A DNA stretch of 15,434 bases from an uncultured Mollicutes bacterium (GTDB taxonomy: Bacteria > Bacillota_I > Bacilli_A > UBA3375). How positions within the stretch are numbered: position 1 is the stretch's first letter; each line of letters begins with the position of its first letter. Under the pieces are notes generated by a model that saw only the letters and a program-made list of their open reading frames with translations, was not told the DNA's origin and did no database searches. The translations under genes were made by a program, and so were the position numbers. Below, one piece after another: positions 7,204-14,727 of this stretch. The stretch lies in the NCBI GenBank assembly GCA_900551955.1, contig UWSE01000013.1:1-15434 (forward strand), written 5' to 3'.

Positions 7204-9768
7204 TTATTTTTTAGTTATTTTGTATTGATTATCTTGATAACTTAAGATAAATGTTTTAGCACCTTTCGATTCATCTTTGATGATTTCTTTAGCTAGTAGT
7301 GTTTCGATTTCACGTTGAATATGACGTTTCATTGGTCGAGCTCCATAAGTTGGATCAAGACCTAATTCGATAATTTTATCCATTGCACTTTGTTCTACTT
7401 CTAGCGTAATATCATTTTTATCTAAACGTGTGCGTAATTCGTTTAAGAATTTTCCAGCGATTTTACTTAGCACTTCTTCGTTTAGTGGATTAAAGATAAT
7501 GATTTCATCAATACGGTTAACAAATTCTGGTTTAAAGTAATTATTAATTGTATTTTCATATGCTTGTGTTTTAACTTCTTTATCTTCTTCAAAGGCATAT
7601 TCACTACCTAAGTTACTAGTCATTATAATTAATGTATTTTTAAAATCAACAGTTACTCCTTTAGAATCAGTAACTCGTCCATCATCGAGAATTTGTAATA
7701 AGATGTTAAAGACATCTGGGTGAGCTTTTTCAATCTCATCTAATAAGATGATTGAATAAGGATTACGTCGAACAGCTTCAGTTAGTTGTCCCCCTTCCTC
7801 ATAACCAATATATCCAGGAGGAGCACCAACTAATCGACTAACGGCATGTTTTTCCATATACTCACTCATATCAATACGGATGATTTTATTTTCATCATCA
7901 AATAATTGTTCAGCTAGTGCTTTAGCAACTTCAGTTTTACCAACTCCAGTTGGTCCTAAGAATAAGAAAGAACCAATTGGTTTAGATTCATCTTGGATTT
8001 GTGCTTTTGAACGCAAAATGGCGTTAGTTACAAAATCAAGAGCTTCACTTTGGCCAATAACACGTTTAGCTAACACTTGGTCTAGTTGTAACAATTTTTC
8101 TCGTTCTGTACTCATTAATTTAGATACATCAATGTGTGTCCAACGAGAGATAATTTTAGCAATCTCTTCATCAGTTACGACTTCGGTAATTAAACGTTCA
8201 TCGTCATCTTGATTAATTTTTGCTTCATTTTCTTTAATTTTTTTCTCAAGCTCAGGAATAGTTTGATATTGAATTTTAGCTGCTTTTTCGTATTCTCCAT
8301 CAATTTGTGCTTGATTGAATAATAATTTTTGTTTATCTAATTCAATTTTGGCATCTTTAACACTATCAAGTTGTTCTTTTTCCAAATTCCATTGAGCCAT
8401 TAAATTAGTTTCTTGTTCTTTTAAGTTAGCTAATTCACTTTTAATGTTTTCTTTTCTGGTTTTAGCTTTTTCATCTTTTTCTTTTTTAAGGGCTGATAAT
8501 TCAATTTCTAACTTTCTTATTTTTCGTTGTAATTCATCAATTTCAACTGGCATTGAATCCATCTCAACTCTAATTGTTGCACATGCTTCATCAATTAAAT
8601 CAATCGCTTTATCAGGTAAGAAGCGATCTGTTATATAACGATTTGATAAAGTTGTAGCGGCAATAATTGCTTCATCTTTAATTTTAACTCCGTGGTGTTG
8701 TTCAAAACGATCTTTTAACCCACGTAAGATCGCAATTGTGTCTTCAACAGTTGGTTCATTGACTTGCACTTTTTGAAAGCGTCGTTCTAGAGCCGAATCT
8801 TTTTCAATGTATTGACGATACTCATTAAATGTAGTAGCACCAATCGTTCTTAATTCACCTCGTGCCAACATTGGTTTAAGTAAGTTAGCAGCATCCATTG
8901 CTCCATCGGTTTTACCAGCACCAACTAATTGGTGAATTTCATCAATAAATAAAATGATTTCACCATCACTTTGTTTGATTTGATCTAAAACCCCTTTTAA
9001 ACGATCTTCAAATTCACCTCGATAACTAGCACCAGCAATTAATGCTCCTAAGTCTAATTCAATTACACGTTTATTTTGTAAGCCAAATGGTACATCATTA
9101 TTAAAGATACGCCATGCTAACCCTTCAACTATAGCCGTTTTACCAACTCCTGGGTCCCCAATTAAAACGGGATTGTTTTTGGTTTTACGACTAAGAATTT
9201 CAATGACACGTCGAATTTCTTCATCTCGCCCAATTACTGGATCAACTTTCCCATCTTTGACTTCTTGAGTTAAGTCTCGACCATATTTTTCTAATGCTTC
9301 TAATTGACTTTCTTTTGATTGGTCATTCATTTTAATTCCTCCTCTGCGTTTTTCTTCATAATCTTTTAATTGTTCGTCAGTGATATTATAAGTAGTTTTA
9401 ATCGCTTTAATGATTGAATCAGACGTTTTAAACATCGCGATTAAAAATACTCCATTACTTAAATATTCATCACCAAAATCTTTTAGTAGTTTTGTTGCTT
9501 TAGAATAAGCTTCAATTACATCTCTACTTAAAGTTGGTTGATAATCACCATTTATTGATGGTAATTTATTTAGATTTTCATCTATCAATTCATTAACATT
9601 ATTAAGATCAATGTTAAATTGTTGAATAAAAGTTTTTAAGTCATGATCATTGATCATAACTTTTAAAATATGACTTATGGTCAGCTCAGGATTATTATTT
9701 TCTAAACATAATTCTACTGCCTTATTTAAAGTCATCTGTAATTTATTAGTCATTTTATCTATGTTCAT
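7204..9768 (-). CDS. clpB: ATP-dependent disaggregase ClpB
   Basis: ClpB is a cytosolic AAA+ hexamer that pulls polypeptides out of aggregates, normally together with DnaK/DnaJ/GrpE. The 854-residue protein has the usual layout: Clp N-domain (about 5-145), first AAA+ module with Walker A GDPGVGKT (204-211) and Walker B IILFIDE (271-277), a coiled-coil middle domain (about 405-525), second module with GPTGVGKT (605-612) and Walker B IILLDE (673-678), and the D2 small domain. The middle domain separates ClpB from ClpC and ClpA. GAGGAG lies 7 nt before the ATG. The gene is monocistronic, divergent from a DUF308 membrane protein, and its promoter overlaps repeated CACT/AGTG elements, suggesting heat or stress control. 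An internal ribosome binding site before Met147 is annotated separately. Confidence 0.97.
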   Translation of the reverse strand: MNIDKMTNKLQMTLNKAVELCLENNNPELTISHILKVMINDHDLKTFIQQFNIDLNNVNELIDENLNKLPSINGDYQPTLSRDVIEAYSKATKLLKDFGDEYLSNGVFLIAMFKTSDSIIKAIKTTYNITDEQLKDYEEKRRGGIKMNDQSKESQLEALEKYGRDLTQEVKDGKVDPVIGRDEEIRRVIEILSRKTKNNPVLIGDPGVGKTAIVEGLAWRIFNNDVPFGLQNKRVIELDLGALIAGASYRGEFEDRLKGVLDQIKQSDGEIILFIDEIHQLVGAGKTDGAMDAANLLKPMLARGELRTIGATTFNEYRQYIEKDSALERRFQKVQVNEPTVEDTIAILRGLKDRFEQHHGVKIKDEAIIAATTLSNRYITDRFLPDKAIDLIDEACATIRVEMDSMPVEIDELQRKIRKLEIELSALKKEKDEKAKTRKENIKSELANLKEQETNLMAQWNLEKEQLDSVKDAKIELDKQKLLFNQAQIDGEYEKAAKIQYQTIPELEKKIKENEAKINQDDDERLITEVVTDEEIAKIISRWTHIDVSKLMSTEREKLLQLDQVLAKRVIGQSEALDFVTNAILRSKAQIQDESKPIGSFLFLGPTGVGKTEVAKALAEQLFDDENKIIRIDMSEYMEKHAVSRLVGAPPGYIGYEEGGQLTEAVRRNPYSIILLDEIEKAHPDVFNILLQILDDGRVTDSKGVTVDFKNTLIIMTSNLGSEYAFEEDKEVKTQAYENTINNYFKPEFVNRIDEIIIFNPLNEEVLSKIAGKFLNELRTRLDKNDITLEVEQSAMDKIIELGLDPTYGARPMKRHIQREIETLLAKEIIKDESKGAKTFILSYQDNQYKITKK
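9328..9343 (-). promoter_or_regulatory. Internal ribosome binding site and start in clpB (short ClpB isoform)
   Basis: On the minus strand a full AGGAGG (9343-9338) lies exactly 7 nt before the in-frame ATG of Met147 (9330-9328), in the linker between the N-domain and the first AAA+ module. Initiation here would give a 708-residue ClpB without the N-domain. In E. coli ClpB an internal start at the equivalent linker gives the known short isoform, also just after an RGG-type sequence. Confidence 0.75.
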
Positions 9769-9790
9769 ATGCTTTCTCCTCTACATATAT

Positions 9791-9821
9791 ATTTTACCAC
9801 TATTAAAAAGTGGGGTGTAAA
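9791..9821 (-). promoter_or_regulatory. Candidate clpB promoter
   Basis: On the minus strand TAAAAT (9796-9791) is preceded by TGG, an extended -10. A TTTACA or TTACAC -35-like box lies 18-19 bp upstream (9821-9815). The spacer holds the inverted repeat CCACT-N7-AGTGG (9797-9813), so a bound repressor would sit directly on the promoter. Confidence 0.55.
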
Positions 9822-9862
9822 TAATTTTAAAAATTTTCCGCACTTTTATAAAGTAGTGTAAA
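9792..9862. repeat. Two-copy stress-operator-like element between clpB and the DUF308 gene
   Basis: Two related stretches, 9792-9821 and 9834-9862, share the layout TTTT-(A/C)C-(n)CACT-(AT-rich)-AAAGT-GTGTAAA and begin 42 bp apart, about four helical turns. Each contains CACT...AGTG inverted arms (9798-9812 and 9841-9858). They faintly resemble the HrcA site CIRCE (TTAGCACTC-N9-GAGTGCTAA), but the arms and spacing do not match, so they are better called an unassigned operator. Between a chaperone gene and a membrane stress-type gene, joint control is plausible. Confidence 0.5.
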
Positions 9863-9876
9863 ATTTTTTTATTTTA

Positions 9877-9907
9877 TTTACACACATTTTTTTAAAAGAG
9901 TTACAAT
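9877..9907 (+). promoter_or_regulatory. Candidate promoter of the DUF308 gene
   Basis: TACAAT at 9902-9907 is a fair -10 box about 20 bp before the start codon. The best -35 candidates, TTTACA (9877-9882) or TTACAC (9878-9883), are 18-19 bp away, so this is a weak promoter that may need an activator or relief from repression. Confidence 0.4.
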
Positions 9908-9926
9908 AATATTGTTGGGAGGAAAT

Positions 9927-10475
9927 ATGAATAATAAATTATTTAGTAGTAATATAATTATGGGATTGATGTATATCATTATAGGGGCTTTGATTGCCTT
10001 TAATCCTTTATTAACACAAATTGTATTAATTTATATAATTGGTATTTTAGCTATTTTTTATGGAGTTAACTTGGTAGTTAGATATTTCCGCGGTTTTGAT
10101 GGTTATATAAGTATTATTATAGATTTAATTATGGGACTATTATTAGTCGGATCAGGAATATATGTATTATTTAACCCAGTCATTTCAAGTCTTACTTTAC
10201 CAATGGTAGCAGGTATTTATTTAATTGTTGATGCAATTGTTAAAGTACCTGCTAGTTATCAAGCTTATAAAGTATTTGATATTCCATTATGGATCATATT
10301 AATTACAATCTTAATACCTTTTATTCTAGGTTTATTGTTAGCATTAGAACCATTTAATACAGCAATGCAAATTGTGATGATAACAGGAATTTTCTTTATA
10401 ATTAGTGGAATAATAGATGTAATAATAACTATCTATATTCATCATCAATTAAAAAAAGCTAATCAATTATTTTAA
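9927..10475 (+). CDS. DUF308/HdeD-like six-helix membrane protein
   Basis: This 182-residue integral membrane protein has about six hydrophobic helices (roughly 9-25, 31-52, 62-83, 88-107, 121-143, 148-171) and the repeated G-x-I-x-I-G-A/FxP pattern of the DUF308/HdeD family. In enterobacteria HdeD is linked to acid resistance, but in Bacillota the molecular role is unknown. The ATG at 9927 is chosen because GGGAGGA (9917-9923) lies 3 nt upstream; the in-frame TTG codons upstream lie at or before this site. The gene is divergent from clpB across a shared 158-bp region and ends in its own terminator. Confidence 0.75.
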   Translation: MNNKLFSSNIIMGLMYIIIGALIAFNPLLTQIVLIYIIGILAIFYGVNLVVRYFRGFDGYISIIIDLIMGLLLVGSGIYVLFNPVISSLTLPMVAGIYLIVDAIVKVPASYQAYKVFDIPLWIILITILIPFILGLLLALEPFNTAMQIVMITGIFFIISGIIDVIITIYIHHQLKKANQLF

Positions 10476-10489
10476 AATATAAGTAATAT

Positions 10490-10527
10490 AAAAAGCACTC
10501 ATTATTTAAAAATAAAGGGTGCTTTTT
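10490..10527 (+). terminator. Rho-independent terminator after the DUF308 gene
   Basis: AAAAAGCACTC (10490-10500) pairs with GGGTGCTTTTT (10517-10527) with one G-U pair and an AT-rich 16-nt loop that can partly pair. A T run is part of the right arm. Confidence 0.8.
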
Positions 10528-10536
10528 ATTATTAAT

Positions 10537-10545
10537 TGCTATAAT
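10537..10545 (+). promoter_or_regulatory. Extended -10 promoter for the four-helix membrane protein
   Basis: TGC followed by a perfect TATAAT (10540-10545) lies about 21 bp before the start codon. The -35 position falls inside the preceding terminator and has no match, so this relies on the extended -10. Confidence 0.55.
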
Positions 10546-10566
10546 TATATTAGATAAAGGAGAATG

Positions 10567-11106
10567 ATGAAACAATTAAGACAATTAATGTTAGTAAGTA
10601 TTATTATAACTATTAGTTTAATGGTATTTATTTATCTTCGTAATTTAAATCAGTTTGGTTATATTGTATTATTTCGTCAAATTCCTTTATACAAACACAA
10701 CACACCAACCAGCAATATTTGGTTAACTGGAATAATTTCATTCTTTGTGCTGGTTAGTATGAGTGTGTTTGTAGGAGCATTTTTATATCACTATATTATG
10801 TATAAAAATATTTATTTTTTACGTTTTAGTAAAAAAGAACGTTTACCAATTATAACTACAGCGCTAACTTTATGGCTATGGATGATTAGTTTTAGTGTCT
10901 TAATTGAAATGGCGCTATATAGTCCTGGACACAAATTTAGATCATTGGTGGGGATTAATATTAATTATTTTAATCATGAGTTTTATCCGCATCATTTATT
11001 TGAATTAACTAATCTTAGTTGGATATGGCTAATAATAATTACTTTATTATTAGTAATTTATAAATATGGAATTCCTTATCTAAAACAAAAGCTTAAAAGA
11101 AAGTAG
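10567..11106 (+). CDS. Four-helix integral membrane protein of unknown function
   Basis: The family is not recognised. The 179-residue product has about four membrane helices (roughly 6-24, 52-78, 94-116, 150-170), a basic loop (FSKKERLP) between helices 2 and 3, a His-rich stretch FNHEFYPHH before helix 4, and a strongly basic tail (KQKLKRK). Two ATGs stand in a row (ATGATG at 10564). The second is preferred because AAGGAG (10557-10562) is 4 nt from it but only 1 nt from the first. No terminator is visible between this gene and rplM, so some read-through into the ribosomal operon is possible. The gene ends in TAG. Confidence 0.65.
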   Translation: MKQLRQLMLVSIIITISLMVFIYLRNLNQFGYIVLFRQIPLYKHNTPTSNIWLTGIISFFVLVSMSVFVGAFLYHYIMYKNIYFLRFSKKERLPIITTALTLWLWMISFSVLIEMALYSPGHKFRSLVGININYFNHEFYPHHLFELTNLSWIWLIIITLLLVIYKYGIPYLKQKLKRK

Positions 11107-11145
11107 TAACAAAGAAACGGGTAACTAGGCAAAAATTAAAATATT

Positions 11146-11174
11146 TTGACAATCAACAAATATTGTGGTATAAT
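11146..11174 (+). promoter_or_regulatory. Strong promoter of the rplM-rpsI operon
   Basis: TTGACA (11146-11151) and TATAAT (11169-11174) are both perfect and have the optimal 17-bp spacing, with TGG before the -10 box. This is the best promoter in the window, as expected for ribosomal protein genes. Transcription should begin near 11181, at the start of the structured leader. Confidence 0.92.
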
Positions 11175-11180
11175 TACTAT

Positions 11181-11222
11181 GGCGTTTTACCACACTTAAG
11201 ATGCCCCGTAAAACATCTTAAT
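11181..11222 (+). ncRNA. L13 leader-like cis-regulatory RNA with a potential pseudoknot
   Basis: The leader before rplM can pair GTTTTAC (11184-11190) with GTAAAAC (11208-11214). The 8-mer TTAAGATG (11196-11203), which lies in that loop, can pair with CATCTTAA (11214-11221) downstream, an H-type pseudoknot. Position, size and the GTTTTACCACAC / CCCCGTAAAAC pattern fit the Bacillota L13 ribosomal leader, through which L13 is thought to repress its own operon. The second stem ends 2 nt before the rplM ribosome binding site. The exact fold is inferred by eye. Confidence 0.7.
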
Positions 11223-11234
11223 CAAGGAGTAAAA

Positions 11235-11672
11235 ATGAACAAAACATTTACGTTAAAAGCGCAAGATATCCAAAAAGAATGGTTAGTAATTGATGCAACT
11301 AACTTAACTGTTGGACGTTTAGCTAGTGAAGTAGCTCACATCTTGCGCGGTAAACATAAACCAACTTTTACACCACACATGGATTGTGGGGATAATGTAA
11401 TTATCATTAATGCAGAAAAAGTTAAATTTACTGGAAACAAATGGAGTGATAAAATCTATTATCGTCACACTAACCATCCAGGTGGACTTAAAAGTGAAAC
11501 AGCTAGTGAAATGCTAGAAAAACACCCTGAGCGTATTTTAGAACGTGCGATTAAAGGGATGTTACCTAAAAATAAATTAGGTCGTCAAATGTATCGTAAT
11601 GTATATATCTATGCTGGAGAAAACCACCCACACGAAGCACAACAACCAAAAGCGTATACGTTACAAAAATAA
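11235..11672 (+). CDS. rplM: 50S ribosomal protein L13
   Basis: L13 is an early-assembly protein of the large subunit that binds 23S rRNA. The 145-residue length is typical. Conserved segments include WLVIDATNLTVGRLAS, LRGKHKPTFTPHMDCGD, VIIINAEK and AIKGMLPKNKLGRQM. The start is fixed by AAGGAG (11224-11229), 5 nt upstream; longer in-frame starts would run through the leader RNA. It is followed by rpsI after 19 bp, the near-universal pairing of these two genes. Confidence 0.97.
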   Translation: MNKTFTLKAQDIQKEWLVIDATNLTVGRLASEVAHILRGKHKPTFTPHMDCGDNVIIINAEKVKFTGNKWSDKIYYRHTNHPGGLKSETASEMLEKHPERILERAIKGMLPKNKLGRQMYRNVYIYAGENHPHEAQQPKAYTLQK

Positions 11673-11691
11673 TTAAGGAGTAAGTATTATT

Positions 11692-12081
11692 ATGGCAAAT
11701 TATTATTATGGAACTGGTCGACGTAAATCATCAGTTGCGCGTGTGCGTATGGTAAGTGGAAGCGGAAAAATTATCGTTAATGGTGTAGATGTAGAAAATT
11801 ACATTCCTAGTCCAAATTTATTAATTGACTTAAAACAACCATTAGTATTAACTGAAACTCAAGATAAATTTGATATTACAGTAAATGCTACAGGTGGTGG
11901 ATTTAGTGGACAAGCAGGTGCTATTCGTTTAGGGATCGCTCGAGCTTTAATGGAAGCTGACCCAAGTTATCGTAAAACATTAAAACAAGCAGGACTAATT
12001 ACACGTGATGCTCGTTGTAAAGAACGTAAAAAATATGGTCTTAAAGCAGCACGTCGTGCACCACAGTTCTCAAAACGTTAA
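11692..12081 (+). CDS. rpsI: 30S ribosomal protein S9
   Basis: S9 is a small-subunit protein whose C-terminal tail reaches the P-site tRNA anticodon loop. The 129-residue product has YYGTGRRKSSVARV at the N-terminus, the central GGGFSGQAGAIRLGIARAL and the conserved end PQFSKR. AAGGAG (11675-11680) is 11 nt from the ATG, longer than for its neighbours, but no nearer in-frame start exists. Co-transcribed with rplM. Confidence 0.97.
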   Translation: MANYYYGTGRRKSSVARVRMVSGSGKIIVNGVDVENYIPSPNLLIDLKQPLVLTETQDKFDITVNATGGGFSGQAGAIRLGIARALMEADPSYRKTLKQAGLITRDARCKERKKYGLKAARRAPQFSKR

Positions 12082-12108
12082 TATTTATTTATATTATTAA
12101 GGAGCAAT

Positions 12109-12315
12109 ATGAAAAAAGAAATTCATGCTGATACTGTTATGATGCACGTTAAATGTGCAACATGTGGTAACGAATTTGATGTCTTATCAAACAAAGATAA
12201 CTTAGTGGTAGAGCAATGTAATGAATGTCACCCAGCTTATACAGGTAAAGCTAAACAAGTAGTAGCTGCTGGTCGTGTTGATAAATTCAACAAAAAATAT
12301 GGTTTTGATAAATAA
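12109..12315 (+). CDS. rpmE: 50S ribosomal protein L31, zinc-binding type
   Basis: This 68-residue L31 binds the central protuberance and bridges the subunits. It keeps four cysteines, C16 and C19 (KCATCGNEF) and C37 and C40 (EQCNECHPAYTGK), so it is the zinc-containing form. The first pair is spaced CxxC, where many L31 proteins have CxC. It ends with DKFNKKYGF, as is usual. AAGGAG lies about 4 nt upstream. In many Bacillota rpmE stands before prfA, as here; tdk, often between them, is absent. Confidence 0.96.
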   Translation: MKKEIHADTVMMHVKCATCGNEFDVLSNKDNLVVEQCNECHPAYTGKAKQVVAAGRVDKFNKKYGFDK

Positions 12316-12342
12316 AATAGACTTTAAGTCTATTTTATTTTT
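12311..12342 (+). terminator. Terminator or attenuator between rpmE and prfA
   Basis: A 13-bp stem, AATAAAATAGACT (12311-12323) with AGTCTATTTTATT (12327-12339), has a 3-nt loop and a short T-rich tail. It overlaps the rpmE stop codon and lies 14 bp before the prfA start. No separate promoter for prfA is evident, so it probably reduces rather than blocks transcription into prfA. Confidence 0.7.
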
Positions 12343-12356
12343 ATATAAGGAGTAAT

Positions 12357-13433
12357 GTGTTTGACAAGTTAAGTAATTTACATGAAAAATATTTACTTTT
12401 ACAAGAAAAAATGACCAGCCAAGAAGTTTTATCTGATCCACAACAAATTAAAAATATTAGTAAAGAAATTAAAGAATTAGAACCAATTGAAGCGATGTAT
12501 CAAACATTTAAAACATTATTAGATGAAATTAATGATGCTAAAGAAATGTTAGAAGAAGAAACTGATAGTGATTTAAAACAAATGCTTGAAGATACGATTC
12601 GTGATAATGAAAAACAATTAGTTGATTTAGAAGATGAAGTTAAAATTTTATTATTACCAAAAGACCCTAATGATGGAAAAAATGCAATTCTAGAAATTAG
12701 GGGAGCTGCTGGTGGAGATGAAGCTAACATCTTTGCTGGTGATTTACACCGTATGTATAGCAAATACTTTGACAGTATTGGTTTTAAAACTGAATTATTA
12801 GAAGCTCATCCAGCTGAAGCTGGCGGTTATTCTTTAATCTCAATTTTAGTTAAAGGAGAAGATGTATTTTCTAAACTAAAATTTGAATCAGGAAGCCACC
12901 GTGTGCAACGTGTACCTGTAACAGAATCGCAAGGACGAATCCATACTTCAACAGCAACAGTAATTGTTATGCCTGAAGTGGAAGATGTTGAAGTTGAGAT
13001 TAATGAAAATGATTTAAAAATTGATGTTTATCGTTCAGGAGGAGCTGGTGGTCAGAGTGTAAATACCACAGATAGTGCTGTACGTATTACTCATATTCCA
13101 ACCGGGATTGTCGTTGCTTGTCAAAACGAACGTAGTCAGTTACAAAATAAAGAACAAGGGATGAAAATTTTACGTGCTAAATTATATGATCACTTCTTAC
13201 AAGAACAATTAGAAGCTAATGATTCAGCTCGTAAATCAAAACTAGGAACAGGTGCCCGTAGTGAAAAAATTAGAACATATAACTATCCACAAAATCGGGT
13301 AACAGATCACCGTATCGGTTTAACCTTAAATAAATTAGACCAAGTTATGGAAGGGAAGTTAGAAGAAATCATCGATGCTTTAATCGTTGAAGATCAACTA
13401 GAACGATTAGAAGCATTTGAAAGTGAGAAATAA
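12357..13433 (+). CDS. prfA: Peptide chain release factor 1 (RF1), GTG start
   Basis: RF1 recognises UAA and UAG stop codons and triggers peptidyl-tRNA hydrolysis in the ribosome. The 358-residue protein carries the GGQ catalytic loop at 231-233 (RSGGAGGQSVNTTDSAV) and the codon-recognition tripeptide PVT (RVPVTESQGRIHT), which marks RF1 rather than RF2 (SPF). The start is GTG (12357), giving the family N-terminus (M)FDKL, with AAGGAG (12347-12352) 4 nt upstream. An overlapping out-of-frame ATG at 12355 would give only a five-codon peptide. It abuts prmC, whose product methylates the GGQ glutamine. Confidence 0.97.
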   Translation: MFDKLSNLHEKYLLLQEKMTSQEVLSDPQQIKNISKEIKELEPIEAMYQTFKTLLDEINDAKEMLEEETDSDLKQMLEDTIRDNEKQLVDLEDEVKILLLPKDPNDGKNAILEIRGAAGGDEANIFAGDLHRMYSKYFDSIGFKTELLEAHPAEAGGYSLISILVKGEDVFSKLKFESGSHRVQRVPVTESQGRIHTSTATVIVMPEVEDVEVEINENDLKIDVYRSGGAGGQSVNTTDSAVRITHIPTGIVVACQNERSQLQNKEQGMKILRAKLYDHFLQEQLEANDSARKSKLGTGARSEKIRTYNYPQNRVTDHRIGLTLNKLDQVMEGKLEEIIDALIVEDQLERLEAFESEK

Positions 13434-14246
13434 ATGGATCGCCAACTACTTAAGTGGTTAGAAGATAATGGTTGTCCAACTAGTTATGCAACAATTATTG
13501 TGCATAAATTATATAACATGACACTGCCAGAGTTTTTAGCTAAACATAATGATTTAGATCATCACCAATTATTAACATTGATGAATAAATATGAAGAAGA
13601 ACATATTCCAATCCCATATTTATTAAATGAAGAGTATTTCTTAAATGATTTTTATTATATTAATCAAGATGTACTAATTCCTCGCATCGAAAGCGAAGAA
13701 TTAGTAATGAGTGTTTACAATTATATCAAAGAACATTATCAAGTTGGTGCTACGATCATTATCGCTGATGTTTGTTGTGGTTCTGGAGTATTAGGAATAA
13801 GTTTAAAACTACTTGCAACAGAATTTGATATTAAACTATATAGTTGTGATATTAGTGCTAAAGCGCTAGAGGTGTGTAAAACTAATTATCAACAACACGG
13901 GATTGAAGGGGAAATATTATTAGGAGATTTATTAACCCCGTTAATATATAATCATATTAATCCAGATATTATTATCATCAACCCACCATATGTGCCAACA
14001 ACCCGCATCGTTGATGATTTAGTTAAACAAGAACCGAATATAGCCATCTTTAGTGGTGAAGATGGTTTAGATTGCTATCGTAAATTTTATCAACAACTAC
14101 CACAACTAAATAATCAACCAGTTATCTTTGGTGAGATCGATATAACACAAAATGAAAGTATTAAACAATTCAGTAACAACATTAAAACAATCAAAGATAT
14201 CGGTGGTGTAGAAAGGTTCTTTATCGATGAACAAAATCAACCTTAA
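13434..14246 (+). CDS. prmC: Release factor glutamine methyltransferase PrmC (HemK)
   Basis: PrmC uses S-adenosylmethionine to methylate the glutamine of the GGQ motif of RF1 and RF2, raising termination efficiency. The 270-residue product has the class I methyltransferase loop ADVCCGSGVLGIS (usually D-x-GTGSG, here CCGSG) and the catalytic N5-glutamine methylase motif NPPY at 183-186. The substrate-binding segment reads PRIESEELV where PRPETEELV is common. ATG follows the prfA stop with no gap (TAAATG), so the two are translationally coupled; only a weak GAAAGTGAGA precedes it. It overlaps the next gene by 20 bp. Confidence 0.94.
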   Translation: MDRQLLKWLEDNGCPTSYATIIVHKLYNMTLPEFLAKHNDLDHHQLLTLMNKYEEEHIPIPYLLNEEYFLNDFYYINQDVLIPRIESEELVMSVYNYIKEHYQVGATIIIADVCCGSGVLGISLKLLATEFDIKLYSCDISAKALEVCKTNYQQHGIEGEILLGDLLTPLIYNHINPDIIIINPPYVPTTRIVDDLVKQEPNIAIFSGEDGLDCYRKFYQQLPQLNNQPVIFGEIDITQNESIKQFSNNIKTIKDIGGVERFFIDEQNQP

Positions 14247-14718
14247 TCAAGCTTATGATTTATTAATGGATCACCAACCTATTTGTGTTAGTACTGATAC
14301 CGTATTAGGTATCGCTACTTTGGTTGAAGATCAAGATTTAATTTATCAATTAAAACAACGCGATGAAGATAAGAAAATTATATATTTAATTCCTGATTGT
14401 AGTTTTATTCCTAATCTTGATGCAAGATTAGAAAAAAAACTACAAACATGGTGGCCGGGTAATGTATCAGTTATTATTAATAACCAAGGTTATCGGATCC
14501 CTAAGCACCAACCACTGTTAGATTTACTTAATTTATTAAATAAACCGCTAGCTGTTAGTAGTGCTAATCTTAGTGGACAAGACATTGCCTTAAGCTTTGA
14601 AGCGGTTAATCAAATATTTCCTAACTTGCCGGTCTATGGAGATGATCAAAACTTAAGTCAAATACCTTCAACAATTTTTCAAATTGATGAAGAGTTAAAT
14701 ATTACGAAATTGCGTTAA
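14227..14718 (+). CDS. tsaC: Threonylcarbamoyl-AMP synthase, short TsaC/YrdC type
   Basis: This enzyme makes threonylcarbamoyl-AMP from threonine, bicarbonate and ATP, the first step of t6A37 modification of ANN-decoding tRNAs. The 163-residue product consists of the YrdC domain alone, with STDTVLGI near the N-terminus, WWPGNVSVII, YRIPKHQ and SSANLSGQD. The usual KxRxxxKP element is altered to KQRDEDKKI, a visible departure from the family. No Sua5 C-terminal domain is present. The ATG lies inside the end of prmC with AAAGG (14212-14216) 10 nt upstream, indicating translational coupling. Order prfA-prmC-sua5/ywlC-rpiB is as in Bacillus apart from the missing ywlE. Confidence 0.88.
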   Translation: MNKINLNQAYDLLMDHQPICVSTDTVLGIATLVEDQDLIYQLKQRDEDKKIIYLIPDCSFIPNLDARLEKKLQTWWPGNVSVIINNQGYRIPKHQPLLDLLNLLNKPLAVSSANLSGQDIALSFEAVNQIFPNLPVYGDDQNLSQIPSTIFQIDEELNITKLR

Positions 14719-14727
14719 AGGAGCGTT

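Noticed and set aside
9834..9862. A true CIRCE (HrcA) site upstream of clpB
   Set aside because: Arms and the distance between them do not match TTAGCACTC-N9-GAGTGCTAA; only GCACT and AGTG agree.
10490..10522. GCACTC...GGGTGC as a CIRCE element after the DUF308 gene
   Set aside because: The loop is 16 nt, the gene end and T run make it an ordinary terminator.
12355..12372. Five-codon upstream ORF (MCLTS) overlapping the prfA start
   Set aside because: It arises from ATGTG at the GTG start; the ribosome binding site fits the GTG and the RF1 N-terminus begins there, so it is probably chance.
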